NCBI GenBank assembly: GCA_946894095.1
Contig: OX335651.1
Coordinates: 3,618,501 to 3,682,500 of the forward strand
DNA length: 64,000 nucleotides
Direction of reading: 5' to 3'
DNA from: Incurvaria masculella
Taxonomy: Eukaryota; Arthropoda; Insecta; Lepidoptera; Incurvariidae
This document shows, in pieces, positions 44,500-55,958 of the stretch (its first letter is position 1; each line of letters starts with the position of its first letter). Made by a program: the position numbers and the translations under genes. The notes below the pieces were generated by a model. It did no database searches. It was not told the DNA's origin and saw nothing but the letters and a program-made list of their open reading frames with translations.

Positions 44500-45160
44500 T
44501 ACGTTAGTTAACGTGAATAAAGGGGTATAATATAAAATGATTTTGATAATGATATGAAGTTAATATAATAATAAAGGGGAAAATATAATTGATATATCTA
44601 TATTGATATAAATAAAGTAATTATGAGTGAATATTTACCAAGTATGAAAGCGTGAAGAATTAGGGACACGAAAGACGACGTATACTTGAATCTAGGGAAA
44701 TTTCACTCACTTAAATGATAGGATTTGCACCTGGCAAATTTTTCAATATTTTTACGGCCTCTTTAGGAAGTGAATTATGTAATGAACATTTCAGGAAAAT
44801 GATTATTTTCTGGAATTTAAATAATGTCATTTGAGACATCATTAGGAAGGACATATTTAAATAATACTTGACATCTCACTGTAGGAGTGTTAGGTAGTGA
44901 ATTCTAAACTAACAATAGGAATGCATCTTAGCGAAGGGCCAATTTTATTATTTTGTCAAATGACAAACGAGAGAGATATGGATAACAATTGTGTTCATAA
45001 TTTTCGATTCACTATAAGGTCTGATGGAGAAGAATCATTCAGTATTTGTGAATCGAATGTTTAATCAACGCAAACATTTAAGAGCACTGATAGGTAGGAT
45101 TTATTCCGGATATTAGGAAACACTATAGCTTGAACTTGACGGATAGCTTCCACTGATGTT
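44500..45160. other. retrotransposon 3' region or flank, unresolved
   Basis: AT-rich, no ORF. A purine tract AAAGGGGAAAA lies at 44575. No clear LTR end was found. Confidence 0.35.
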
Positions 45161-45164
45161 CGAT

Positions 45165-45272
45165 CGCCGAAGTGTCGGTGTCAACTCGTCGGGAACAACT
45201 CGTCGAAGCCTACTCGCCGAAGTGTCGGTGTCAACTCGTCGGGAATAACTCGTCGAAGCTTACTCGCCGAAG
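45165..45272 (+). repeat. 50-bp tandem duplication
   Basis: Two units starting CGCCGAAGTGTCGGTGTCAA (45165 and 45215), then a partial third. Confidence 0.85.
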
Positions 45273-45334
45273 ACATATATATATAGATATATATATAATT
45301 CAGTTCAGTAATAAAAAAAAAATCAGAATAAAAA

Positions 45335-45539
45335 AAAAATTGCCAATTAGTAAAAAAATGAAAGTATAAAAAAAAAATAAAAATATTGTCAATTAGTAAA
45401 AAAAAAAAATAATTAAAAAAAAAATATATATTGACAATTAGTAAAAAAAAAAAGTATTAAAAAAATTTAAATATTGTCAATTAGTAAAAAAAAAAATTAT
45501 TAAAAAAAAAATATTGACAATTAGTAAAAAAAAAAAAAG
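45335..45539 (+). repeat. ~45-bp AT-rich tandem array, five units
   Basis: Each unit carries TGNCAATTAGTAAAAAA, at about 45340, 45387, 45432, 45476 and 45518. A sixth, separate unit with the same core lies at 46012-46040. Confidence 0.8.
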
Positions 45540-46555
45540 GCGGAATTTATGATAACAATATTACTAACTGAATTGCCTATAAACCAATATATTGGATTAT
45601 ACTGTTGATCTACTTTTTACTAAATGATTAAGAAAAACATTTTTTTTGATCCATACATAAGGTATGTATCATTAAAATTGAATCCTTGTTTAATTTCAAC
45701 AGCCCAATATATTGTACTGTACTAATGGTTCGATTTTCTTTTCAAAGAATAATTTAAATAATTTTACTATTTTAATTTCATTAAATCGAACCATTCTTTT
45801 TAACTTTTTTAATGTCTCTATAGCTATACTGAATGGTCAACCATTCTGAACTGATTGGATGGAAAACACAGACAGATCTCTTTGAAGTTTAAAAGAGATA
45901 TTTATATTGACTTAATTTATTAGATGCGCGAATGCGCAAGTAATAAGCCACTTTGGCATTGAATTTGAATTTAATTCTACTTTCATTCATCTTCATTTCA
46001 TTATTTTTAAATATTGTCAATTAGTAAAAAAAAAATTATTAATTGTTAAGATATGGGATTTTCGCTGAGAATTTTAAAGTCCGAATGTTATAAAGTCTAA
46101 TGGGTTATTCTCTGTAATTTGAAAATTTACTTACTAGTAAATATGAAGAGTCATTAAGTACCTATCGGTAATTATAACTGCATTCAATTATCGCTGAGAT
46201 TTTCGGTCTGAAAACTTTCAGTTTTTGAATTTTAATGAGCTCAGCTGTTTATTAGAACAACTTCTTGTTTGAAACTTAACAAAATCTGGGGGGTAGTCGA
46301 ACTATTTTTTATTTAATTTATTTGTATAATTGTATAGCTTTGCGATTGCCTAAGTTGTTGTTTCGTTCACACACCTTAAAATCATAGAGATGCCTCTATT
46401 CTGTTAGGCCTGAATTGCAATTCGTTATCCTTATGATTGAGTCTCTCGATCGATACCCAAACAATAATCTTCCTCCCATGTTTGCGGTGCGATAACCGAC
46501 TGAGTCAAAAAGTAAAATAAAAATCACTTTTTTAATAAATGAATGGGTTTTGTGA
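45540..46555. other. no gene recognised
   Basis: Contains an inverted repeat AATGGTTCGATTTT (45724) and AAATCGAACCATT (45783), and the stray array unit at 46012. No coding evidence. Confidence 0.4.
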
Positions 46556-46559
46556 AACC

Positions 46560-47510
46560 ATTTTCCTTTTGTTTTCCGTCCAAGTGGCGTCCGTTTTTTT
46601 AAAGCGCGGCATATGGCGTACGCCAGGACCTCTTAAGGCGCCCGACGACGCCCATGAGCTTTCGGACTTTTAAGGGGGCTGCGAAAATCTTGCCGGCCGG
46701 CCAGGTGCTTCTTCACACCATGTTTGAAGGATCTCAGGTTGTACTTAAGGGGAAATAACTCGGCAGGGAGTGCATTCCATAGTTTACCGACCTTATAGAT
46801 GAAGGACCTAGAGGATCAGTTGGTTCTGATTGTTGGAATGTCGACAGTGAACGGGTGCATTTCCTGCCTGTTCCGTGTTGTGCGATGGTAGAAAGGGGAC
46901 AGAGGGACAGCGTTATGCAGCTCCGATGAACATTCTCCATGGTAAAGACTGTAGAACACAGACATATACCCTACATCCCTTCGGACTTGGAGGGTCTCTA
47001 AATTAAAAGACACCATGGGATAGTCGACGAGACGCACGGCGCGACGCTGTATCGAGTCCAGGGAGCCAAGCAGGTGCTGAGCTGAGCCGTCCCACAAATG
47101 CGAGCAGTACTCCACGCAATACCCTTATCTGCGCCTTATAAAGGACCAGTTTTTGGTCAGGCGTGAAGTACTGACGCACCCTGTTGAGGACTCCCAGCTT
47201 TTTCGAGGCGAGCTTGGCTTTATCCTCGATATGGCGTCCGAAATTCAGGTTATGCGTCAAGTCGACACCAAGTATCCCTATATACTCGTCAATACGTAGA
47301 GTTGCTCCCTGGAAGGTTGGAGCCAATGAACGGAGTACGCATCGCACTGAACACGCACGCCTGTGTCTTGCTCGCGTTAAACTCGACACAGTTCTGGAGA
47401 CCCCATTCGGAAACTTTTTCCAGGGTCTCTTCGAGTCTAACAATGAGGCGCCGCCTATTCTACTCCACTTCAGCCCGGTCAGTGCGTTATTTCAACCTAG
47501 TAATTGAATA
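46560..47510 (-). pseudogene. jockey-like LINE, 5'-truncated, decayed ORF2 end
   Basis: On - the frames read ILGVDLTHNLNFGRHIEDKA, then KLGVLNRVRQYFTPDQKLVL, SHLWDGSAQHLLGSLDSIQR and QVRRDVGYMSVFYSLYHGEC. This is the region after the reverse transcriptase palm in jockey/CR1-type LINEs. Frames change near 47100 and 46940, so it is not functional. The 3' part with GGCCGGCCAGGTGCTTC and GCCCATGAGC is shared with 28765, 59758 and 60740. Confidence 0.8.
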
Positions 47511-47582
47511 GAACCAATTACTTCGTCAACATAGACAATGTCACTCAGATTAAAAATAAATTAGCCAAATCTAGGGTAGGAT

Positions 47583-47900
47583 AGAACGGAATTCTCCTAC
47601 AGTCCCTCCTCTCGTAATCAATGCCTCCTACTAACACAGTGTTTAACATTACACCTACATACATTTATTTAACGCTTCGTTTTCTATACAGCAGGTGGCG
47701 AAATTGGAAGACGCAATACCCGCGAATGGTATGAGTTTGCTGGTCTAGCCTCGCAATATATTCGTTAAGTTCTTTTTACTGTGCTCTTTCTCTAATTAAT
47801 GTGTCCTTGCTTCACGGTTGATTATACGTACATACATATTACATTCCTTGAAATAAGCGACGTACCTGCTTAGCACGAAAAAGTATATTTACATAGCACG
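47583..47900 (+). mobile_element. SINE-B with upstream module inverted
   Basis: The head from GGTGGCGAAATTGGAAGACG (47692) and the tail to AGCACGAAAAAGTATATTTAC are in + sense, but the module GGAATTCTCCTACAGTCCC ... CTAACACAGTG (47588-47650) is reverse-complemented relative to 24628-24715. Confidence 0.7.
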
Positions 47901-49640
47901 TATTAAACCTCTAGAATGTGTAAGTTTCGTGTGTGTTTGTAATTTCACTCAGGTAGAGCCAAAGGGTAGATGTAGGTGATGTATGAATCGGTTGCCTCAA
48001 ATAAGCTTATTTATATTTCATTTCAGTTGTGCCCGATAGGATGATGGAAGCGCCTCTAGCGGTCGGGTTGTAAACCCCAAATAAAATTGTCGGAGCAAAG
48101 ATTTCTACACAATGTACCTGTAACTCGACAGGAGTGCTAACTCGTGTATTCGCTTCAGTCTGGATTGTGAAGGACTGTGAGTGAGGATTGGTGATGGAAG
48201 AAAAAATACGATTGAGTAATACTGATTCGAGTTTTTTTAATAAGCCAAGTCGTGTAAGTCGCGTAAGGTGTGGTCAGAGATAATTACAAGTTTATTCGTA
48301 TATTTTCCGCTATTAGGTGACGGTACAGGTACTCTTAAACCAATAATTGTAAAATCTTATAAACATTTCCACTTATTAGTCCTGTCGACGCGGACCAAAT
48401 TGGCATGATAATTTATGATAATTCTAAAGTCGGTGATTTTTTTACAGGAGATGTAGTTTCCTTATAGAAGGTTGGGTGCAAAAGATAAGAAAATTCGGAC
48501 CGGTGCGTTTGGTATCAAGAGGCGCGGAACGAGGTTGCGCCCCGCGGGTTGTGCGAGTACAGCGAATGAATTAAATTCTTATTTAAATTTAATGCACTAT
48601 ATGAATATTTCTAATCTTTTGTATGTTGATACAGTGTTTCGATATGGTCATGTTGCCGCCGACTCTAATAACCTTAATATTTTATTAGTTGAATTAAAGA
48701 TAAAAACATAAATAACTTTGAAAGCCAACTACATTGATTTCTAAACTTTTTATAGCAGGTTCTAATGTTCATTCCTAATATGGAAAACAATAATTTAGAG
48801 ACTTTAATTTTTTTTATATAATTATTTTATATATAACTGCATCAGTTTGTGATGTAACTTAGTGTAGTATGACTACCAAAAATTAAAAATATATTTTTTT
48901 TTAATATTTATAATATATATGTATAGTGATACTTCTTGTATTGTCAAGGTAAGTTACCTAAGAGGTGAGGAGTATTGGATATGAGAAAAGAAGGGTAAAT
49001 AAAAATCGACTGTCTTTTATCTTGGGTCCGTATTCGTTAAAAAAACAAAATATTATTTCGAATTTCTTATTATATTGTAAAACCTTATGTTTATGTTATG
49101 TTAAGTTATTCTGGAAAGTATAACAACTAACACATTGTTCTGACCTTCCCGGAATAAGATTATACACGCTCGTGTAGAAAACAACGAAAGTAATTAATCG
49201 AGGTTGTATGCAAATATTTGTGAATAAAATGGATACAAATCACATCCAAATTGCCAGACGCTACCAAAATAGACCTTGGGAAAACAGCTTAAGGTACACT
49301 AAACGATCGTGAATACAAGCGCGAGCTTACTGTAATTATTGAAGGGTAAAGTTACGGGGAAGGCGCTTCGTATTTAATTCAGTGACCTCTGAAGTTTTTT
49401 TGGCTTTCCAATATTTTCGCAGGAACGGTGCTCTTGAACCTGGTGAGTTGGCTTACGTGTATCAAGCCAAGTTCTATCAACATATCAAGTTTAATTTAAA
49501 AATATAAAAAATATGATTATACGTTGGTTTTTAGCAGCGAAGACTCGGGCGGAATTCGAGGTATGCGTATGCAGCACTAAGAAACAGTGGTAATCAGTCA
49601 ATTTGATACTTTTTATATAACCGCGGTCATTGAATACGTT
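47901..49640. other. no gene recognised
   Basis: An open frame at 48472-48711 (+) has no known domain. The rest is AT-rich. Confidence 0.4.
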
Positions 49641-49645
49641 TAAAA

Positions 49646-49797
49646 AGTTACGGCTTTTCACGCGGCGGAAGTAGACATTCTCCGACGTTTCGAGCTGATC
49701 GTTCAGCCCGTTGTCAAGGAGGCAGCCGCTACGTCCGTACGCAGCTAGCAGCTGGCTGGTCATGTCTCGTACCGCCGCTTGAAAAGCCGTAAATTTT
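49646..49797. mobile_element. foldback element overlapping a minus-strand ORF
   Basis: Ends AAGTTACGGCTTTTCACGCG and CCGCCGCTTGAAAAGCCGTA are inverted copies over about 22 bp. A 90-codon frame on - (49491-49763) crosses it and is probably incidental. Confidence 0.5.
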
Positions 49798-50313
49798 CAA
49801 ACATAATCAGTAAATGCTCTCTATTTAAGCGTTGTTTTAAGTTTTTTCGTTCAAACATTACGACGTTGAGGATGTTTCATAAATGAACTGGAAACGTAAC
49901 AAATAGTTCAGTGTTCAGTTCAGTTTTGTTGAATTGCTCTGGGTTTTCTCTTTTTTAAACCTAGTTTCACAACTTCAGTGTGCTGCGAGCCATCAACGAC
50001 GTTTGTAAACTTACAACAATACAACTTAGAACTTACGACCAATCGTATAGACAAGCTCTATGGCACAGATTTTTTATTTATTTGATATACGTCGACAACC
50101 TGTCTCCAAGACATTTCCATTCAATTCCCGTCTGCCAGATGTTATCGTTCATGTATTCTATGCATCGTGCCTGGGACGAAAACTGGCGGCAGTTAACACC
50201 AAAATTTCTTCTGCTAGCACACTCCTTCCCTGACAATTTTTCGAAGTCTTTCAGGGCATTTCAAAGAAGGCGCAAAAGACCTTTCGGTTTCGCCGGAAAG
50301 CATTGAATCAGTA

Positions 50314-50330
50314 TCCTAACCTAACCTAAC
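50314..50330 (-). repeat. short interstitial TTAGG-type run
   Basis: CCTAACCTAACCTAACC, three units of the insect telomere repeat in CCTAA sense. It may be chance. Confidence 0.4.
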
Positions 50331-50344
50331 CTTACCTGAAGCTT

Positions 50345-50479
50345 AAGTCCGCTAATAGAACTCCACTCTAGAGCGTTAGCGCTACGAGTTAACGCCGGAA
50401 TCACACAAAACTGTACCAAATTTCGTGTTATCTCATAACGCTAAAGCTCGAAAGTGGAGATAACTCCACTAGCGGATTT
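50345..50479. mobile_element. small foldback element
   Basis: AAGTCCGCTAATAGAACTCC at left and GGAGATAACTCCACTAGCGG at right are partial inverted copies; inner AGCGTTAGCGCTACGAGTTA matches inverted TAACGCTAAAGCTCG. Confidence 0.55.
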
Positions 50480-50842
50480 CGCCTTCTGTATTCTCTAGCT
50501 CTCAAAGTGGCGAGGCTAGTTAATTCGAGTGTAAAGTCAATTCAGTTTTTCAAAACCCCAATAAATCAAACATGTAACAATGAAGCAGTCAAAATGTTGC
50601 TTTATCATAAACTTTAATATGAATCAAAGAGTCAAAATAAGGTATAGTAAAATATGCAAAAACCTTTATTTCCTTGGCTATGAATTTGAAAGGGTATTTA
50701 GTCCACTTTAGAATCTTTACAATTTATGATTTACAACATGAAGGGTTAATGGGTTTCACAGTGCGGATTATTCCCTTTCGTATTTGTAGGATGGAGGCTG
50801 TAATATTAAACAATACTGTTTTGTAAATGTAAATGAAGGTAA

Positions 50843-51222
50843 GTAAATATACTTTTTCGTACTAAGCAGGTACGTCGCTTATTCCAAGGAATGGGACATG
50901 TATGTATGTATAATCGACCGTGAAGCAAGGACACATTAATTGAAGAAAGAGCCCAGTAAAAAGAACTACTTTACGAATATACTGCAAGGCTGGACCCGAA
51001 CCAGCAAAACATACCATTCGCGGGTATTGCGTCTACCAATTTCGCCACCAATTTCGCCAGGTGGCGAAATTGGTAGACGCAATACCCGCGAATGGTATGT
51101 TTTGCTGGTTCGGGTCCAGCCTTGCAGTATATTCGTAAAGTAGTTCTTTTTACTGGGCTCTTTCTTCAATTAATGTGTCCTTGCTTCACAGTCGATTATA
51201 CATACATACATGTCCCATTCCT
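50843..51222. mobile_element. SINE-B head-to-head inverted dimer with 15-bp target duplication
   Basis: Left copy (-) to 51048 and right copy (+) from 51061 meet at their tRNA-like heads around a 12-bp spacer. 50888-51048 and 51061-51221 are 161-bp nearly identical inverted arms. TGTAAATGAAGGTAA occurs at 50828-50842 and again at 51223-51237, exactly flanking the pair, so the dimer was inserted as one unit. Confidence 0.88.
51055..51126 (+). ncRNA. leucine-tRNA-like cloverleaf, SINE-B head
   Basis: D arm GCG/CGC around AAATTGGTAGA; anticodon arm ATACC, loop CGCGAAT, GGTAT; T arm GCTGG, loop TTCGGGT, CCAGC. In the 47690 copy the acceptor strands CAGCAGG and CTTGCAG also pair in six of seven positions. 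U33 is G and the T-loop A58 is G, so it is not a functional tRNA gene. A box TGGCGAAATTGG and B box GGTTCGGGTCC are near consensus. Confidence 0.7.
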
Positions 51223-51289
51223 TGTAAATGAAGGTAATTAAAAATTATTGAAATATTTTTCAATAATAAAACTACAATAAAAAAAAATC

Positions 51290-51508
51290 GTTTTTTGTAT
51301 GAGGCCTCTTTCATTTTTATATTCTTTTAATTTTACCTATTTGTTGTTATAGCGGCAAAATAAATACATACTCTGTGAACATTTCCGTTGCCTACCTATT
51401 TTTTGATTTATGAGATACAGCCCTGTGACAGATGGACGGACGGACAGATGAACAGCAGAGGCTTAGTAATAGGGTTCCGTTGGAACCCTTTGGGTACGGA
51501 ACCCAAAA
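51290..51508 (-). mobile_element. GGGTTCCG repeat, 5' part missing
   Basis: GTTGTTATAGCGGCAAAATAAA through GAGATACAGCCCTGTGACAG to CCTTTGGGTACGGAACCC. The CTTGGCCGG end is absent. Confidence 0.8.
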
Positions 51509-51882
51509 AAATCTAACTGTAGGTCGCTTATGAATTCGGGACGCGTGGCATCGAAATTTCGGTGCACTAAATAGCGTCCTGTAAAGTTATTTCGAATTCT
51601 TATTATATTATTAACCGATATTAACCGAATATATTAACCGAAGCCGGCGCTACCGCCATTATAAGCAAAAGTGGCTAAGCCATTACATGACTGTTTACAT
51701 TTTCACTGTTGTTCGAAATATTATTTTACGTTTACGGGTAAACATCGTTCAGCAGTGACGCGACTTCAACGCGACGCGATATCTGACTGGACGAAGCATC
51801 AGAGGTCCTCCAGGTCGTGTCGCGAATCCTGATGATGTCCGCAGCGTGGTAGACGAATCGTGAAACAAAATAAGTAAGCTGA

Positions 51883-52165
51883 ACACTTAAGTAAATATAC
51901 TTTTTCGTACTAAGCATGTACGTCGCTTATTCCAAGGAATGTTACATGCATGTATGTATAATCTACCGTGAAGCAAGGACACATTAAATAAAGAAAGATC
52001 CCTATCCAAAGAACTACTGTACGAATATACTGCAAGGCTGGACCCGAACTAGCAAAACATATCATTCGCGGTTATTGCGTCTGACCAATTTCGCCACCTG
52101 CTGTGTAACCATAATTTAGAATTCTCCTACAGTCCCTCTTCCCGTAATCAATGCCTTTAATCAAT
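51883..52165 (-). mobile_element. SINE-B with upstream module
   Basis: Reverse of 24628-24910: tail first (TACTTTTTCGTACTAAGCA), head CCAATTTCGCCACCTGCTGTG, then module AGAATTCTCCTACAGTCCC. Confidence 0.8.
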
Positions 52166-52547
52166 TTCCAGTCTTGCAGTATATTCGTAAATTAGTTCTT
52201 TTTACAGGGATCTTTCAAAGCTGAACACTGTTTATCCGTAAACGTAAAATAATATGGCTACGACACCCCCACACAAACGAGTTGCCAATCCACCTCGCCA
52301 TCCATGCTCGCCGGTTGGCGCCATTGGAGCCGCACTATTTTTATATTCATGACAGCTCCGAGCTGAAAATATAGGTACATAACATTTATATTCACGCCTA
52401 TAAGCTGTAAATGGTAATACACAATTTATAAAAGGCGTTACTGAAATGCCCTTAACACAAGTACTAAAAATGAACGGTTTTTATAGATGGTAACATTGTA
52501 CAAAGGAACCTTGCGTTGTCAGTACAATAGAGAGATGTTTTTGGTTC

Positions 52548-52812
52548 TCGGACTCGCACACGAAGGGTTCCGTCCCATCGTGCAAGATTTGACACAAAAA
52601 AATCACGTTTTTTTGTATGGGCCTTTAATTTTTATTATTATTGAATTTTACCGATTTGTTGTTATAGCGGCAAAATAAATACATACTCTGTGAAAATTTC
52701 AACTGCCTACTTTTTAAGGTTCATGAAGGACAGCCCTGTGACAGACGGACGGACGGACGGACGGACAGCGCAGGCTTAGTAATAGGTTCTCACCCTTTGG
52801 GTACGGATACCT
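52548..52812 (-). mobile_element. GGGTTCCG repeat
   Basis: GACTCGCACACGAAGGGTTCC to CACCCTTTGGGTACGGATACC, with a GACG run inside. Confidence 0.82.
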
Positions 52813-53575
52813 AAAAACGCTGTAATTTCGATAAAACCCTTGCGAATTCGTAAATATATTTATTGAGCCCCCAAACTTCGGACCCGCTGACCGCTGTCGA
52901 ATGTTGCCCTGAGTAACGTCAAAACTTCACGAACTTTCCATTTAAACTTTCACTAAGACGTCCAGCGACGTAAGTTGTGAGTGACCCACGGAGGCTCCGC
53001 CGCCACAGCCTTCTCCGCTAATGAAGATGTCGCCCTAAGAGCTTTTGTACACTGTTCGAACATGGCCGTCAACTTGTACGGAAGGTAGCCAGTCAAACTA
53101 ACCGTTTTGGTCAATTTGTTAAAAAATGTTTTTATGGTCGGAAGCCTTGTACTTTTTGAAATAGTAAACATTGAGAAAAATGTACTATCGTGTTCCTTGG
53201 TAGTTTTGATTCATTAAATGCGAGAAAAAAGCTATTTGCGTTTGAAATGTTTTCAATTAAAAAATATTTGCATTGACATTACTTTCATTGTTTTATTTAT
53301 AAATGAACACTCACACAATACGAAACTTTGCATGCAATATTTTAATGATATTTTACGCAATTTAAACAAAATAATATTTAAAAACTTACATCAACTTGTC
53401 GGTGATGTAGCACCAAGTAAAAAAGATTCGCTATAAAATTTTTTTTTGGATTGTCTGTCTGTCGATCCGGATTGAAAACTTGGTAAGTGGCTGTCAACTT
53501 ACCCTCTCGCGATTTCGCGTGATGCGTTGGTACGATCGCTTTGAACGAACGATGCGCTGGTCTAAGCTGAAATGA
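52813..53575. other. no gene recognised
   Basis: A 72-codon frame on - (52953-53171) and one on + (53218-53436) have no domain I know. Confidence 0.4.
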
Positions 53576-53577
53576 TA

Positions 53578-53685
53578 ATTGTCCGTGTGGGTTTTCGGTG
53601 GCACCTAGTTACCATGAGGTGTTTAGATAATATCATTGTAGTAGATGTGGGGTTAGCCATCCTTGTCTAGTTATAAAAAAGGTTA
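53578..53685 (+). repeat. SINE-A tail fragment
   Basis: GGTGGCACCTAGTTACCATGA and GGGGTTAGCCATCCTTGTC follow SINE-A order. Confidence 0.45.
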
Positions 53686-53889
53686 ATACAAAATCTAAGT
53701 AAAGCTAAAATCTTCCCATCAATTAAGAGTTACTGACGATTTCGCTAACGTGTAAGTCAAGGTGAAATATGTATACTGTTTTTACCTTACCTTACTTAAC
53801 TTACCGTACCTTAACGCGGGTGGAGCCGCAGACATCTAACGGTACAATTGAAATACACAAGAATGAGACCGTAATATGCCTTCAATATT

Positions 53890-54168
53890 TTTTACGGTTC
53901 CGTACCCAAAGGTTGCCAACGGGACCCTATTACTAAGCCTCCGCTTTCCGTCCGTCCGTTCGTCCGCCACAGGGCTGTATATCATGAACCTTAATAGGTA
54001 GATGCTTAAAATTTTCTCAGAGTGTGTATTTCGATTGCCTAACAAATAGTGACAATAAAAGTTATATTAAAATTAAACGAAGCCCCCATACAAGAAACGT
54101 GATTTAATTGTGTTAAATCTTGTACGGAACCGTTCGCGTGCGAGTCCGACTCGCACTTGGCCGGTTTT
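53890..54168 (+). mobile_element. GGGTTCCG repeat, complete
   Basis: ACGGTTCCGTACCCAAAGG to GTGCGAGTCCGACTCGCAC and TTGGCCGGTTTTT. Confidence 0.85.
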
Positions 54169-54789
54169 TAGCATTTCATGACTTTTTAAATAAACGCAAT
54201 CTTAAACTCACTAAATTCTACTTCTACTCAGGACCAAATTGATTATGTAGTGTAAGGCCGTCGCGTTATTCTTGTGTTGGTCCTTTCCGCTCGAATTATT
54301 CCTTGTTAGGACTTCCCAGCTTGATCTTCATTTATTTAACGTGGACCTTGGCAGGGTAGCGTTCTTCGTCGCTCAGGCGAAGGGGCGTCCATTATACCTT
54401 CGGGTTGAGTCATTGCAACGTCCCTCAGGACAAGTGGCTTGACCGGTACGGATAAATTATAAGCGATTTAGATAAGAAACCTGATAATGAATGGGTTATT
54501 AATGACTTGATGATTCCGTAATATCTCTAGAGATTTGAATGAAAACATTTCACAAAACTATTTACAATTATACTTTCAAATGAGAATTACTCGCTCAGTA
54601 CTTTTTTTTTATCATATTTCACCTATTTAAAATTGCTCTACTTGGTATGTTACTTTGATTGAAATAAAAAAAATCGTGTGTGGTATTTAGTAATTATATT
54701 GGTATTATACCTTTTGTCATATGAAAAAAAGGTTATACTTGGATTTAATAGTTCTTGGTTTAATACTTACCGCTCTACACTAGTCATAC
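54169..54789. other. no gene recognised
   Basis: Nothing I can support. Confidence 0.4.
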
Positions 54790-55041
54790 ACTAAGGGCCA
54801 AGTGCATTAAAGGACAAAAAATCAAAATCAACGTCAGAGTATGATCAAACACGTCACTTTGTGTGGACAGTATGGAAGGAACTCTGTGCGCAAGACTCAA
54901 AGTGACGTTTATTTATTTTTATTTATTTATTTGGTATATTCACTGTGTGGACAGTATGAAAGGAAGTCCATACGGATCACTAAAAGTGACGTGTTTGCAC
55001 ATTGATTAACTCGGCCGTCTCTTCGTGCAACCGGGGCTTAG
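54790..55041. mobile_element. foldback MITE (GTGCACGAA family), copy 3, with internal duplication
   Basis: Ends ACTAAGGGCCAAGTGCATT and TTCGTGCAACCGGGGCTTA. The TGTGTGGACAGTATG block occurs twice (54861 and 54944), separated by a TTTATT-type simple stretch, which explains why it is about 90 bp longer than 36996-37160. Confidence 0.75.
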
Positions 55042-55955
55042 TGACGAACTCGAACTCACTCTTGCCCTGAATTGGACCCTGGACCCCCTGAACTGAGTTT
55101 TTTTGATAAAGTCTCCTTTTATTAATGTTATTTTCATGTCACGTACCAAGGTTGTGGCATTAATAAGGTATACCTTTGCCGTTGGACGGACTTGCGTCAG
55201 TCAAAACCTTAGTACAGAGCCACCACGTCCAATCCTCATACAGAAATGCTCAGGCGTGGCATATACAAAGACCCGTACGTAGAAACAATTTAATATGTAC
55301 TACATTCTAGTTAAATATCATGCGATACGGTCGCTCAGGAACTGAAAGTTAAATGAGTGTTTATTGCTACACTCATGTGGAAATGTAATCCCTTCGCACG
55401 TTAAACGAACAGTTCATAAAGTTTAATTGATGTGTTTGCTACCTTAATTGGATCCCCGGCCTCCGCAAACATCAAATTCACTGATATAATCTTTTCCAGG
55501 AAATCGATCTTTCCTCATCAAACAAACAGTACTTTTTGGGCGAATATAATGGACACTATTATAAAATCTGGCAATGAAGGATTTTTAAACTGGATGAATT
55601 TAAAATAAAACAACTCATATATTCTTTTTAAATCAAATTAATTTACTGAATCTATTATAATTACTTGCTTTTTATTTTTTATTCTCACCCATGTTAAGAA
55701 AATTAATACTTTCACATCCACACATACACCCCACCTTTCCAACACATAAATAACTCATACACACATAACCTTCCTTACTCTCTGTTTAGTATGTCTACAA
55801 ATTAAATTTTTAAAATGTTTGAACACTTAGAAAAAACTTTTAGTTTAGCTTAGTTTTTTGGAAGCTGCAATGAGATATTTTTTAAGTAAAAGGCTGTAAG
55901 TTTAAAAAAATAAAAGAAATAAGACTGTTTTATTATAATTTGTGTGTAGTCGGGT
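55042..55955. other. no gene recognised
   Basis: AT-rich, no supported feature. Confidence 0.4.
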
Positions 55956-55958
55956 CAC

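Larger units (their letters stand above)
37869..44500 (+). mobile_element. Ty3/gypsy-type LTR retrotransposon with BAG domains, defective
   Basis: Order: leader, gag, protease, two BAG-like domains, reverse transcriptase, RNase H, integrase. This is the Ty3/gypsy (Metaviridae) order, with integrase last and no env after it. ORFs span 38845-44002. The copy has a +1 frame change at an A10 run (41367-41376) and a deletion in RNase H (42394), but otherwise long open frames, so it is fairly young. I could not match long direct repeats on the two sides. The 5' side is cut by a SINE fragment and the 3' limit is uncertain. Clade not assigned. Confidence 0.85.

Noticed and set aside
44003..45160. An envelope gene after integrase
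   Set aside because: No open frame of useful length exists there on +, so the element is not env-bearing in this copy.
45768..45800. Possible 3' LTR end matching the sequence before the primer-binding site
   Set aside because: The match is about 25 bp with indels in AT-rich DNA; not enough to call an LTR.
49980..50306. 108-codon ORF
   Set aside because: No recognisable domain, no splice or codon-use support, flanked by repeats; left out as a gene.
51055..51126. A functional leucine tRNA gene or bacterial contamination
   Set aside because: Several diverged copies share non-tRNA tails, U33 and A58 are replaced, and flanks carry a target duplication; it is a SINE head.
50940..51169. Two nearly identical 67-residue proteins on opposite strands
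   Set aside because: They result from the SINE inverted dimer, not a gene.
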